Notes: generated from the letters alone by a model not told the origin. 6,233 bases of DNA from Rhodobacterales bacterium UBA3089 (GCA_002367255.1 DFBD01000016.1:1-6233), one strand, 5' to 3'; numbered from the stretch's first letter, positions 1 to 5,842 are shown. Translations and numbers: made by a program.

Positions 1-509
1 TCACCCTTAGCCACCCCGACCGAGATGACATCACGATCAATCCCGACGACGAGGGGGATGCCAATCATTTCGTGCAATGGGTTATGCCGATTTCCAACGG
101 CTCGCGCATGCTGCCAGCCCGATTGGTTAGCGCCCCGCAGCCGATGACGGATACGGACTTCCAATCCATCTCGATCATCAATCTGGCCTCCCACGCCGAG
201 ATTGAGAAGAAAATTGAAACCACCCTTTCGCCAGAACGCTGGCGCGGGAACATTCATGTGGATGGATGGGAACCCTGGGCCGAAAAAGACATGATCGGAA
301 AGCGCCTGCGTATTGGTGAAGCCGAACTGGAAATCCGCGAAGAAATCACGCGCTGCATGGCCACAACCGTCAATACCAAGACGGGCGTAAAAGACGCAGA
401 CACGCTGGGAACATTGAAGAAAGAATTCGGCCATCAGGAGATGGGTGTTTACGCAGTTGTAATTAATTCCGGGCGCATTCGCCAAGAAGACCAAGTAGAG
501 GTGCTGTAA
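1..509 (+). CDS. MOSC domain-containing protein, 5'-truncated by window edge
   Basis: The reading frame is open from base 3, and 168 codons plus a TAA stop are visible; the N-terminus lies outside the window. In visible-residue numbering the protein carries MOSC hallmarks. RWRGNIHVDGWEPWAE (79-94) and the following IGKRLRIGEAELE segment form part of the beta barrel. ITRCMATTVN (115-124) contains Cys118, at the position where MOSC proteins carry or transfer sulfur. The C-terminal GHQEMGVYAVVINSGRI completes the domain. The MOSC family (named after the molybdenum cofactor sulfurase C-terminus) handles sulfur or the molybdenum cofactor, but the substrate of this stand-alone type is not established and nothing here identifies it. 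Stand-alone members are usually about 240-260 residues, so roughly 70-90 residues are probably missing. Its TAA stop shares one base with the engB ATG, implying co-transcription and coupled translation. A GTG at 72 is an internal valine codon, not a start, because conserved-looking sequence continues upstream of it. Confidence 0.88.
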   Translation, partial: TLSHPDRDDITINPDDEGDANHFVQWVMPISNGSRMLPARLVSAPQPMTDTDFQSISIINLASHAEIEKKIETTLSPERWRGNIHVDGWEPWAEKDMIGKRLRIGEAELEIREEITRCMATTVNTKTGVKDADTLGTLKKEFGHQEMGVYAVVINSGRIRQEDQVEVL

Positions 510-1159
510 TGACCGTCCAGTTTCCCATCGCCGAAATGCCAGACGAAGCAACCGCCGAGATTGGCCGCAAGCTGTTCGCAGGAAACTCCGATTTCCTGAA
601 AGGCGTCGTCGCGATGGACGGGTTGCCACCCGCCGACCGTATAGAGGTCTGTTTTGCAGGTCGCTCCAACGTCGGAAAGTCAACGCTTATCAACGCGCTA
701 ACAGGTCGCAAAGCCTTGGCGCGTGCCTCCAACACGCCAGGCCGCACGCAGGAAATCAACTATTTCACATTGCTGGACAAACATTACCTAGTTGACCTTC
801 CGGGCTATGGCTTCGCCAACGCCCCTGTCCCCGTCGTCGCCAAATGGCAACGCTTGCTGAAGGCATACCTTCAGGGTCGCGCCACATTGCGCCGTGTATT
901 CCTGCTAATCGACGCGCGCCACGGCCCTAAAGACGTGGACGAAGAAATCATGGCCTTGCTTGGGTCGTCAGCCGTAACCTTCCAAGTCGTGCTAACCAAA
1001 TGCGACAAGCTGAAAAAACCGGAACTCGATAAAATCATCGAAAAAACCCGTGCGACTTTAGCCAAATTCCCTGCCGCCTACCCCGAGATCGTTCTGACAT
1101 CTTCGAATAAGGGCGAAGGCCTCGACATCCTGCGCACCATCATCGCCACGATGGAATAA
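509..1159 (+). CDS. engB: Ribosome biogenesis GTP-binding protein EngB (YihA/YsxC)
   Basis: This is a 216-residue TRAFAC-class GTPase with every G motif intact: G1 GRSNVGKS (51-58), the EngB-typical NTPGRTQ switch I region (75-81, G2 Thr80), G3 DLPG (96-99) followed by the YGFA signature, G4 TKCDK (163-167) and G5 TSS (197-199). In well-studied bacteria EngB is needed for assembly of the large (50S) ribosomal subunit, acting in the cytoplasm as a GTP-dependent factor that joins and leaves the precursor particle. Its length matches the family (about 195-220 residues). The ATG overlaps the upstream MOSC stop by one base (TAATG), which fixes the start and suggests translation by ribosomes ending the previous gene. 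argB follows after 63 bases on the same strand. Nothing is unusual in the sequence. The family assignment is near certain; the cellular role is taken from studied homologues. Confidence 0.97.
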   Translation: MTVQFPIAEMPDEATAEIGRKLFAGNSDFLKGVVAMDGLPPADRIEVCFAGRSNVGKSTLINALTGRKALARASNTPGRTQEINYFTLLDKHYLVDLPGYGFANAPVPVVAKWQRLLKAYLQGRATLRRVFLLIDARHGPKDVDEEIMALLGSSAVTFQVVLTKCDKLKKPELDKIIEKTRATLAKFPAAYPEIVLTSSNKGEGLDILRTIIATME

Positions 1160-1167
1160 ACTCGGGT

Positions 1168-1187
1168 CTTGGGTTTCTCGACCCAAG
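1168..1187 (+). other. Short hairpin between engB and argB
   Basis: CTTGGGT (1168-1174) and ACCCAAG (1181-1187) form a perfect 7-bp stem around the loop TTCTCG. A competing pairing exists between GGGTC (1164-1168) and GACCC (1180-1184). No T run follows, so it does not look like a classical intrinsic terminator. It lies in the transcribed gap 36 bases before the argB start, where it could act as a processing or stability element or be neutral. Confidence 0.4.
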
Positions 1188-1209
1188 CGGCTAAACAAGT
1201 CAAAACCGC

Positions 1210-1215
1210 GAGGAG
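1210..1215 (+). promoter_or_regulatory. Shine-Dalgarno sequence setting the argB start
   Basis: GAGGAG lies seven bases before the ATG at 1223. The same frame is open further upstream to a TTG at 1169, but that codon lies inside the intergenic hairpin and has no ribosome binding site. This site therefore supports ATG 1223 as the start of argB. Confidence 0.8.
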
Positions 1216-1222
1216 CCACCCG

Positions 1223-2086
1223 ATGGAGTTACAACAAGCGATGCAACGCGACTCGATTGCCACAGCCAGAACCCTAAGCGAAGCCCTGCCCTTCTTGCAG
1301 CGCTATGACGGGGCTATTGTCGTGATCAAATTCGGTGGTCACGCGATGGGTGACGACGCGGAAATGGAAAAGTTCGCCCGCGATATTGTGCTTATGAAAC
1401 AGGTTAACGTGAACCCGATCATCGTACACGGTGGCGGCCCGATGATTAACGAAATGCTGGAAAAGCAGGGCGTCAAATCGGACTTCGTGAATGGTAAACG
1501 GGTGACCGACGCCGAAACCATGAAGATTGTCGAAATGGTTCTGTCTGGTTCCGTCAACAAACGCATCGTCGGTGCTATCAACAAACAAGGTGGCAAAGCC
1601 ATCGGGCTGTCCGGTAAAGACGCCAACCTGATGATCTGCGAGAAAGCCGAACCGGACCTCGGGTTTGTTGGCGAGCCAATCCAAATCAACCCCGAGGTTC
1701 TACATACATTCCTGGACAGCGACCTCATTCCGGTAATTGCTCCGGTCGGTGTTGGCGAAGATGGCCAAACCTATAACGTAAACGGCGATACCGCGGCGGG
1801 CGCAATTGCGGCAGGGCTGGATGCAGATCGCCTGTTGCTACTGACCGACGTATCGGGCGTAAAAGACGCCGAAGGCAACGTTATTACACAGTTAACACCG
1901 GAACATGTTGGCGACCTGACCACCCAAGGCGTAATCGCGGGCGGCATGATCCCCAAAACCCAAACCGCACTGGATGCAATCGAGGGCGGCGTGCGCGCCG
2001 TTGTCATCCTCGACGGGCGCGCCCCGCACGCTTGTTTGCTGGAATTGTTCACCGAACACGGGGCCGGTAGCCTGATCCGCAGATAG
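1223..2086 (+). CDS. argB: Acetylglutamate kinase ArgB
   Basis: This 287-residue amino acid kinase phosphorylates N-acetylglutamate with ATP, the second step of cytoplasmic arginine synthesis. Visible motifs in order are VIKFGGHAM (34-42, with phosphate-binding Lys36), IVHGGGP (67-73), FVNGKRVTD (88-96, substrate side), the [13 protein letters not shown] helix, NVNGDTAAG (186-194), LLLTDVSGV (205-213) and GGMIPK (240-245, with Lys245). About 33 residues precede the first beta strand, whereas the E. coli enzyme has almost none there. In arginine-sensitive NAG kinases (Pseudomonas aeruginosa, Thermotoga maritima) such an N-terminal helix links dimers into a hexameric ring. Feedback inhibition by arginine is therefore likely, by inference. 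The C-terminal part, with [24 protein letters not shown], matches the long-form family. The ATG is chosen for its strong GAGGAG site. The gene lies 63 bases behind engB and probably shares its transcript. Confidence 0.97.
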   Translation: MELQQAMQRDSIATARTLSEALPFLQRYDGAIVVIKFGGHAMGDDAEMEKFARDIVLMKQVNVNPIIVHGGGPMINEMLEKQGVKSDFVNGKRVTDAETMKIVEMVLSGSVNKRIVGAINKQGGKAIGLSGKDANLMICEKAEPDLGFVGEPIQINPEVLHTFLDSDLIPVIAPVGVGEDGQTYNVNGDTAAGAIAAGLDADRLLLLTDVSGVKDAEGNVITQLTPEHVGDLTTQGVIAGGMIPKTQTALDAIEGGVRAVVILDGRAPHACLLELFTEHGAGSLIRR

Positions 2087-2133
2087 CGCCAACAACACAT
2101 TCAATTTACTTCATGTAACAATGTCGCATATCC

Positions 2134-2155
2134 CTTGATCTTCGTACGGATCAGG
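2134..2155 (+). other. Hairpin between argB and the hydroxylase operon
   Basis: CTTGATC (2134-2140) pairs with GATCAGG (2149-2155), giving seven pairs including one G-U, around the loop TTCGTACG. No T tract follows on the plus strand, so it is at best a weak terminator or a leader element. It ends 14 bases before the hydroxylase ATG and could influence initiation there. The rest of this 83-base gap shows no convincing promoter; a poor candidate is TTTACT (2105) with CATATC (2127), 16 bases apart. Confidence 0.35.
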
Positions 2156-2169
2156 CCCACCTTCGGCGC

Positions 2170-2964
2170 ATGGAAAACGAAATGCTCATCCGTCTATCGG
2201 TCTTTCTTGGTCTATTCGCGCTTTTCGCAATTATCGAGACTGTCATCCCGCGCCGTTCGCGCCCCGTCCCCCGTAACCGCCGCTGGTTCGTGAATTGGGG
2301 GCTAATTGTTATAGATACCGCAGGGCTGAAACTGCTGGCGACGGTTATCCCTGTGATGTCTGTCGGGGCTGCAATTGATGCGAACTTAAACGGTTGGGGG
2401 CTGCTAAACAACGTCACATGGCCAGCATGGATCGAGGTTATCGTCGCAATCCTGGTTCTCGATTTTGTTATCTGGGCGCAACACTTGATCACCCACAAAA
2501 TCCCGCTTTTGTGGCGCTTGCACCAAGTCCACCACGCCGACCGGGATATGGACGTAACCACCGCCATCCGTTTTCACCCGCTAGAAATCGCGCTGTCGAT
2601 GCTACTGAAAATCGGCCTGATCTACATCCTTGGCCCCACCGCCTTCGCCGTGATCCTGTTCGAGATAATCCTGAACGGCTCCGCCATGTTTAACCACGCC
2701 AATATTCGCCTCTCGCCGCGTGTTGATGCTATTGTCCGCACGGTATTGGTCACACCGGACATGCATCGCGTCCACCACTCGGTGATCCGAGACGAACACG
2801 ACAGCAATTACGGGTTCTCCCTTTCGATCTGGGACCGCATGTTTCGCACCTACGTCGCCCAGCCCAAGGCAGGCCATGACGACATGGAAATTGGCCTGCG
2901 ATGGCAGGATGAGCGCCCGGGCAAGCTGCTGTGGAACCTTAAGCTTCCATTTACAAATAAATGA
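2170..2964 (+). CDS. Sterol desaturase / fatty acid hydroxylase superfamily membrane protein
   Basis: This 264-residue integral membrane di-iron oxygenase has the full histidine set of the superfamily: HLITH (105-109, HX3H), HQVHH (118-122, HX2HH), FHP (135-137), FNH (174-176) and HRVHH (199-203, HX2HH), followed by the usual EHDSNYGFSLSIWDRMFRTY end of the domain. Hydrophobic segments lie at about 5-25, 43-66, 87-104 and 141-168, which would place the metal site on the cytoplasmic face. Family members hydroxylate or desaturate lipids with oxygen and an outside electron donor. The substrate cannot be told from the sequence; C-5 sterol desaturase is only the family name. The start is uncertain: ATG 2170 has no good ribosome binding site, whereas ATG 2182 (residue 5) has GGAA six bases before it. 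The stop overlaps the next ATG by four bases, so it is translationally coupled to the Fe-S protein gene. Confidence 0.93.
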   Translation: MENEMLIRLSVFLGLFALFAIIETVIPRRSRPVPRNRRWFVNWGLIVIDTAGLKLLATVIPVMSVGAAIDANLNGWGLLNNVTWPAWIEVIVAILVLDFVIWAQHLITHKIPLLWRLHQVHHADRDMDVTTAIRFHPLEIALSMLLKIGLIYILGPTAFAVILFEIILNGSAMFNHANIRLSPRVDAIVRTVLVTPDMHRVHHSVIRDEHDSNYGFSLSIWDRMFRTYVAQPKAGHDDMEIGLRWQDERPGKLLWNLKLPFTNK

Positions 2965-3584
2965 CGCTGGGTGAAATTTCGGACGTGGCTGGCCATTACG
3001 GGCTGTCTGTTCTCGGGGCGTTTCATGATAAAGGTCAAACCGTGGTCCTGCTTGGCCCAAACGAACCAGAATTCTGGTCCGTTTTCACGCAGAGTGTTGA
3101 GTATTTAAGCAAAGAAGAAGAGCCGATGGACCGTTGGTCTCGGCGTGTTATCGGTGCGTTGGCGCAGATGTCTGGCGCGGAGGCTCTATTCCCTTTTGGT
3201 GGCCCACCATACCACCCTTTCATAGATTGGGCTTTGAAGAGCGGGCGCGCTTGGCAATCGCCTGTCGGGTTGTTGGTGCATGATGCATCCGGACTGTTTG
3301 TGTCCTATCGCGGGGCGTTGCTGGTTCCGAAGCGGTTGGAGTTAGCGCCAACAGGTTCATCTCCTTGCGAAAAATGTTCAGAAAAGCCTTGTCTTTCCGC
3401 ATGTCCTGCCGCAGCCTTGACGAAGGACGGATATGACGTTCCGAAGTGCCACGCGCACCTCGATACTGCCGGAACCGAGTGCCTTTCCAGTGGCTGCGTT
3501 GTGCGCCGCGTGTGCCCCATCGGGCAGAATAATCGATTGCCATCGCAATCCGCCTTTCACATGAGGGCGTTTCATAAAGGATAG
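2961..3584 (+). CDS. Eight-cysteine Fe-S (ferredoxin-like) protein
   Basis: This 207-residue protein has a first cysteine cluster CEKCSEKPCLSACP (Cys136, 139, 144, 148) and a second set at Cys163, 174, 179 and 185, the last followed by Pro. This suggests one or two [4Fe-4S] clusters. The first spacing, CX2CX4CX3CP, is longer by two than classical CX2CX2CX3CP. The stretch before it (about 83-135, with PFIDWALKSGR, GLLVHDASGLFVSYRGALL) recalls the region just ahead of the clusters in epoxyqueuosine reductase-like proteins, but at 207 residues this is far shorter than QueG, so that enzyme is not claimed. No signal peptide or membrane segment is seen, so it is probably cytoplasmic. It starts on an ATGA overlap with the hydroxylase gene and ends five bases before the phosphatase, hence middle gene of an operon. 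An electron-transfer role for the hydroxylase is inferred from context only. Its coding strand has G above C, unlike its neighbours. Confidence 0.82.
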   Translation: MTLGEISDVAGHYGLSVLGAFHDKGQTVVLLGPNEPEFWSVFTQSVEYLSKEEEPMDRWSRRVIGALAQMSGAEALFPFGGPPYHPFIDWALKSGRAWQSPVGLLVHDASGLFVSYRGALLVPKRLELAPTGSSPCEKCSEKPCLSACPAAALTKDGYDVPKCHAHLDTAGTECLSSGCVVRRVCPIGQNNRLPSQSAFHMRAFHKG

Positions 3585-3589
3585 AATTG

Positions 3590-4093
3590 ATGAAAAAGCT
3601 CACCCTCATGCGTCACGCCAAATCCTCTTGGGCAGATTCAGACGTCCCCGACATTGATCGCACCTTGGGCGAGCGCGGCCGCAAAGCTGCCGGCCTTCTG
3701 GGTAAATGGTTAGAAACCTCGGGTCACGCCCCCGATCAAGTTATCGTTTCATCCGCTGCCAGATGTCAGGAAACGTGGGAACTGGTATCCGCTAGCCTGA
3801 CAAATACACCTACCGTTATTACCGAAGCGGCACTTTACATGGCCTCCCCTGACGAAATTCTGGGTATTATCCGCAAAGTAGCGACGGGTGACAACGTACT
3901 GGTCATCGCCCATATGCCCGGCATCGGCAGCTTGGCACGCGCTTTGCGCGTCGATCCGGCCCCCACACACACAGCTTTCGATAAATATCCTACGGGTGGC
4001 ACAACAGTGCTGGAAGTTCAGGGCGATTGGGCTGCGCTGGATTACGGCACTACCCATCTGGATACCTATATAATACCCGCTGATCTGGGCTGA
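3590..4093 (+). CDS. SixA-type histidine phosphatase family protein
   Basis: This 167-residue small member of the histidine phosphatase superfamily opens with LTLMRHAKSSW, containing Arg8 and the phospho-acceptor His9 in the RHA form typical of SixA. The second Arg (Arg58 in SSAARCQET), acidic Glu79 (ITEAALY) and second His (His108 in VIAHMPG) complete the catalytic pocket. E. coli SixA removes phosphate from histidines of phosphotransfer proteins; the target here is unknown. Length and domain fit the SixA/YjaB-like group of about 155-170 residues. ATG 3590 is preferred over the TTG codon just before it, because AAGG lies about nine bases upstream and the homologous sequence begins at the Met. 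It follows the Fe-S gene by five bases. Its stop abuts, end to end, the stop of the degraded pirin gene on the other strand. No plus-strand intrinsic terminator with a T run is visible after it. Confidence 0.9.
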   Translation: MKKLTLMRHAKSSWADSDVPDIDRTLGERGRKAAGLLGKWLETSGHAPDQVIVSSAARCQETWELVSASLTNTPTVITEAALYMASPDEILGIIRKVATGDNVLVIAHMPGIGSLARALRVDPAPTHTAFDKYPTGGTTVLEVQGDWAALDYGTTHLDTYIIPADLG

Positions 4094-4135
4094 CTACTGC
4101 TGTGATTTAATAAACGTTCCGTTATTCAAATCCTG

Positions 4136-4160
4136 AATAAAATCGCACGAGCGTGCGGTT
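4136..4160 (-). terminator. Terminator-like hairpin in the pirin deletion scar
   Basis: On the minus strand the GC core CGCAC (4157-4153) and GTGCG (4148-4144) pair around GCTC. The stem extends by one G-U and two A-T pairs to AACCGCAC/GTGCGATT (4160-4141). The core is followed by ATTTTATT (4143-4136). This resembles a short intrinsic terminator for minus-strand transcription coming from glutamate dehydrogenase and the pirin remnant. Read on the plus strand no T run follows, so it would not serve the phosphatase gene. Confidence 0.4.
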
Positions 4161-4163
4161 GCC

Positions 4164-4177
4164 GGGTGAATTCGCCC
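4164..4177. repeat. Short palindrome in the pirin deletion scar
   Basis: GGGTGAATTCGCCC is a 14-base near-palindrome, perfect apart from one T/G position, centred on GAATTC. It falls between the end of the recognisable pirin N-terminal codons and the terminator-like hairpin. It could fold as a 5-bp stem with an AATT loop. No function is evident. Confidence 0.35.
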
Positions 4178-4184
4178 ACAACTA

Positions 4185-4223
4185 AAACCCGAAGGCGCGG
4201 TGCAAATGAACGCCCGCGCCTTC
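4185..4223 (-). terminator. 10-bp perfect inverted repeat plus T tract, likely glutamate dehydrogenase terminator
   Basis: GAAGGCGCGG (minus strand 4223-4214) pairs perfectly with CCGCGCCTTC (4200-4191) around a 13-base loop. On the minus strand GGGTTTT follows directly (4190-4184). It is the strongest stem in the window and lies about 135 bases after the glutamate dehydrogenase stop. The arms are codons of the pirin remnant, so the hairpin arose from coding sequence and may have been taken over as a terminator. On the plus strand no T run follows. Confidence 0.5.
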
Positions 4224-4322
4224 CATAGTCGGTTGTGCAGGGATTTCGGATTTAACAGGACGGAACGACATTTTCAGCACCTTTCAAAACAAGTTGCCCG
4301 AAAGATAATGCCGTTTCGCCCG

Positions 4323-4328
4323 ATTATA
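4323..4328 (-). promoter_or_regulatory. Consensus -10 element ahead of the pirin remnant
   Basis: The minus strand reads TATAAT at 4328-4323, an exact -10 consensus, 51 bases before the pirin ATG. Transcription would begin near 4316 and give a leader of about 45 bases. No good -35 box is found 16-18 bases upstream (AATCTA at 17), so this is a plausible surviving promoter or a chance match. Confidence 0.3.
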
Positions 4329-4358
4329 ACACCCAAAGACCGGGATAGATTGTTTACC

Positions 4359-5783
4359 TTACAACCCTTTGGAACGATAACTCGCTGCAACACGTTCAAT
4401 CGAAACAAGGAACGCCGCCGTCCGCAAATCCGGCACATCGTCGCGCGAATGCCAGACCTGACGCATCGACTGATAGGCCGCCCGCATGGAATCATCCAAC
4501 CCCGAGCGCACCAGTTCCAGCTCGTCTGCGCCCTTCAAGTACTTGGCTTTAAAGTCTTCCGACAGATTCCACGTGATCGACGGGTCATCCCCCAACCTTT
4601 GCAATTCATCCAACAACAACTGATGACGCGATTCTTCTTGGCGGCGTTGCATTCGACCAAAGCGGATGTGACTGAGGTTTTTCACCCATTCGAAATAGGA
4701 AACCGTTACACCGCCCGCATTGGCGTACATATCGGGAATGATTACGACGCCCTTATGCATCAGAACCTCGTCCGCACCGGACGTGATCGGCCCGTTCGCC
4801 GCCTCGATAATCAGGTTCGCCTTGATCCTGTCCGCGTTGGTCAGGTTGATAACCCCCTCCAAAGCTGCCGGAATAAGAATATCGCAATCCATTTCCAGAA
4901 CCGAGGCCCCATCCGGGATAAACTCCGCATTAAGGAAATCCTTCACGCCGCCCGTCATTTCGATGTGCTCTCTAAGGAGGTCGATATTTAATCCGTCGGC
5001 ATTCACTACCGCCCCGTCGTGTTCGATCACCGCGACAACCTTCGCGCCGTCTTCCTCGGATACGAACTTCGCCGCGTGATAGCCCACGTTGCCCAAGCCC
5101 TGAACAATAACCCGCTTGTCTTTCAACTTGCCGGAAAGGTTAGCCTTGGCCTTATCCTCATCGTAGCGGAAGAATTCCTGCAAGGCATATTGCACGCCGC
5201 GCCCGGTCGCCTCCACACGGCCCTGAATGCCGCCCGAGTTAATCGGTTTACCCGTCACACAGGCCGCCGCGTTGATGTCCGTTGTGTTCATCCTGCGGTA
5301 TTGGTCGACAATCCACGCCATTTCGCGCTCGCCCGTGCCCATGTCCGGTGCGGGTACGTTTTGCGATGGGTTAATCAAATCCCGTTTGATCAGCTCGTAA
5401 GCAAAACGACGCGTGATCTGTTCCATCTCGTGGGCATCCCATTCGCGCGGGTCGATCCGCAAACCACCCTTAGACCCACCAAACGGTGCCTGCACCAACG
5501 CGCATTTATAGGTCATAAGCGCCGCCAAGGCCTCCACCTCGTCCTGCTCCACGCCCATGGCGAAACGGATACCGCCTTTCACGGGCTCCATATGTTCCGA
5601 ATGAACGGAGCGATAACCGGTAAACGTATGGATTTGCCCACGTAACCGCACGCCAAAACGAACGGTATAGGTGGAGTTGCAAACGCGGACTTTCTGCTCC
5701 AATCCTGGAGACAGATCCATCAGCTTCACAGCACGATTGAACATAATATCTACGGATTCACGAAAACTTGGTTCGGTGGTCAT
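4359..5783 (-). CDS. gdhA: Glutamate dehydrogenase (Glu/Leu/Phe/Val dehydrogenase family)
   Basis: This 474-residue enzyme interconverts glutamate and 2-oxoglutarate plus ammonia with a nicotinamide cofactor in the cytoplasm. The N-terminal substrate domain shows EPVKGGIRF (66-74), TYKCALVQAPFGGSKGG (91-107, with Lys93 and catalytic Lys105) and VPAPDMGTGEREM (143-155, with catalytic Asp147). The Rossmann domain has VQGLGNVG (227-234), and the acidic Glu254 follows the second strand (VVAVIEHDG). NAGGVTVSYFEW (355-366) completes the substrate pocket. The family preference for Glu over branched-chain or aromatic residues is inferred from overall likeness, and the NAD or NADP choice cannot be fixed. 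It is longer than many bacterial members (about 415-450), with an elongated helical C-terminal part after residue 370. The ATG at 5783 has GAGGG (5795-5791) seven bases before it. Upstream on the same strand, 117 bases away, lies lolD; a palindrome sits between them. It converges on the phosphatase operon, with the pirin remnant between. Confidence 0.95.
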   Translation of the reverse strand: MTTEPSFRESVDIMFNRAVKLMDLSPGLEQKVRVCNSTYTVRFGVRLRGQIHTFTGYRSVHSEHMEPVKGGIRFAMGVEQDEVEALAALMTYKCALVQAPFGGSKGGLRIDPREWDAHEMEQITRRFAYELIKRDLINPSQNVPAPDMGTGEREMAWIVDQYRRMNTTDINAAACVTGKPINSGGIQGRVEATGRGVQYALQEFFRYDEDKAKANLSGKLKDKRVIVQGLGNVGYHAAKFVSEEDGAKVVAVIEHDGAVVNADGLNIDLLREHIEMTGGVKDFLNAEFIPDGASVLEMDCDILIPAALEGVINLTNADRIKANLIIEAANGPITSGADEVLMHKGVVIIPDMYANAGGVTVSYFEWVKNLSHIRFGRMQRRQEESRHQLLLDELQRLGDDPSITWNLSEDFKAKYLKGADELELVRSGLDDSMRAAYQSMRQVWHSRDDVPDLRTAAFLVSIERVAASYRSKGL

Positions 5784-5790
5784 GTGTATT

Positions 5791-5795
5791 CCCTC
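5791..5795 (-). promoter_or_regulatory. Shine-Dalgarno sequence of the glutamate dehydrogenase gene
   Basis: The minus strand reads GAGGG at 5795-5791, seven bases before the ATG at 5783. It supports this ATG as the start. Just ahead of it lies TATAAC (5803-5798), which could be a -10 hexamer giving a very short leader, but no matching -35 is clear. Confidence 0.6.
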
Positions 5796-5842
5796 GGGTT
5801 ATATTGTGGTTTTGTTAACCATCTTTAACGCAGCTTGGTATT

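Larger units (their letters stand above)
4094..4271 (-). pseudogene. Pirin family protein remnant (both ends kept, middle deleted)
   Basis: Read on the minus strand, ATG at 4271-4269 starts 29 codons ending in TAG at 4184-4182. The peptide begins MSFRPV and contains TMEGAGVHLHRAFGF, which fits the start of bacterial pirins just before the lost DPFLL-type segment and the metal-binding histidines. GAAAGG at 4285-4280, eight bases before the ATG, is a good ribosome binding site. Further on, in a frame shifted by one, codons 4144-4094 read DFIQDLNNGTFIK plus SQQ and a TAG. This resembles pirin C-termini, and its stop directly abuts the phosphatase stop, as expected if the original gene end is kept. 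Full pirins of this type are about 230-310 residues, so roughly 700 bases are missing and no metal-binding His triad remains. The N-terminal match is strong from memory of the family; the C-terminal match is weaker. The gene cannot make a working pirin, though a 29-residue peptide could still be translated. Confidence 0.75.

Noticed and set aside
1169..1222. Upstream TTG start extending ArgB by 18 residues
   Set aside because: The extension translates the intergenic hairpin and lacks a ribosome binding site, while ATG 1223 has a strong GAGGAG site.
2602..3060. Minus-strand open frame spanning the end of the hydroxylase gene and the start of the Fe-S gene
   Set aside because: It is antisense to two well-supported genes, with low complexity and no family likeness.
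4122..4140. AT-rich hairpin TTATTCA/TGAATAA as terminator of the phosphatase operon
   Set aside because: The stem has almost no GC pairs and no T run follows on the plus strand. It is better explained as part of the pirin-like C-terminal codons.
4200..4991. Long plus-strand open frame opposite the glutamate dehydrogenase gene (about 263 codons)
   Set aside because: It is antisense to a clear enzyme, starts inside the pirin remnant, has no ribosome binding site and encodes no recognisable domain; it arises from codon bias of the opposite strand.
5019..5645. Second plus-strand open frame opposite the glutamate dehydrogenase gene (about 208 codons)
   Set aside because: Its Arg/His-rich translation is typical of an antisense shadow of a biased coding sequence, and no motif supports it.
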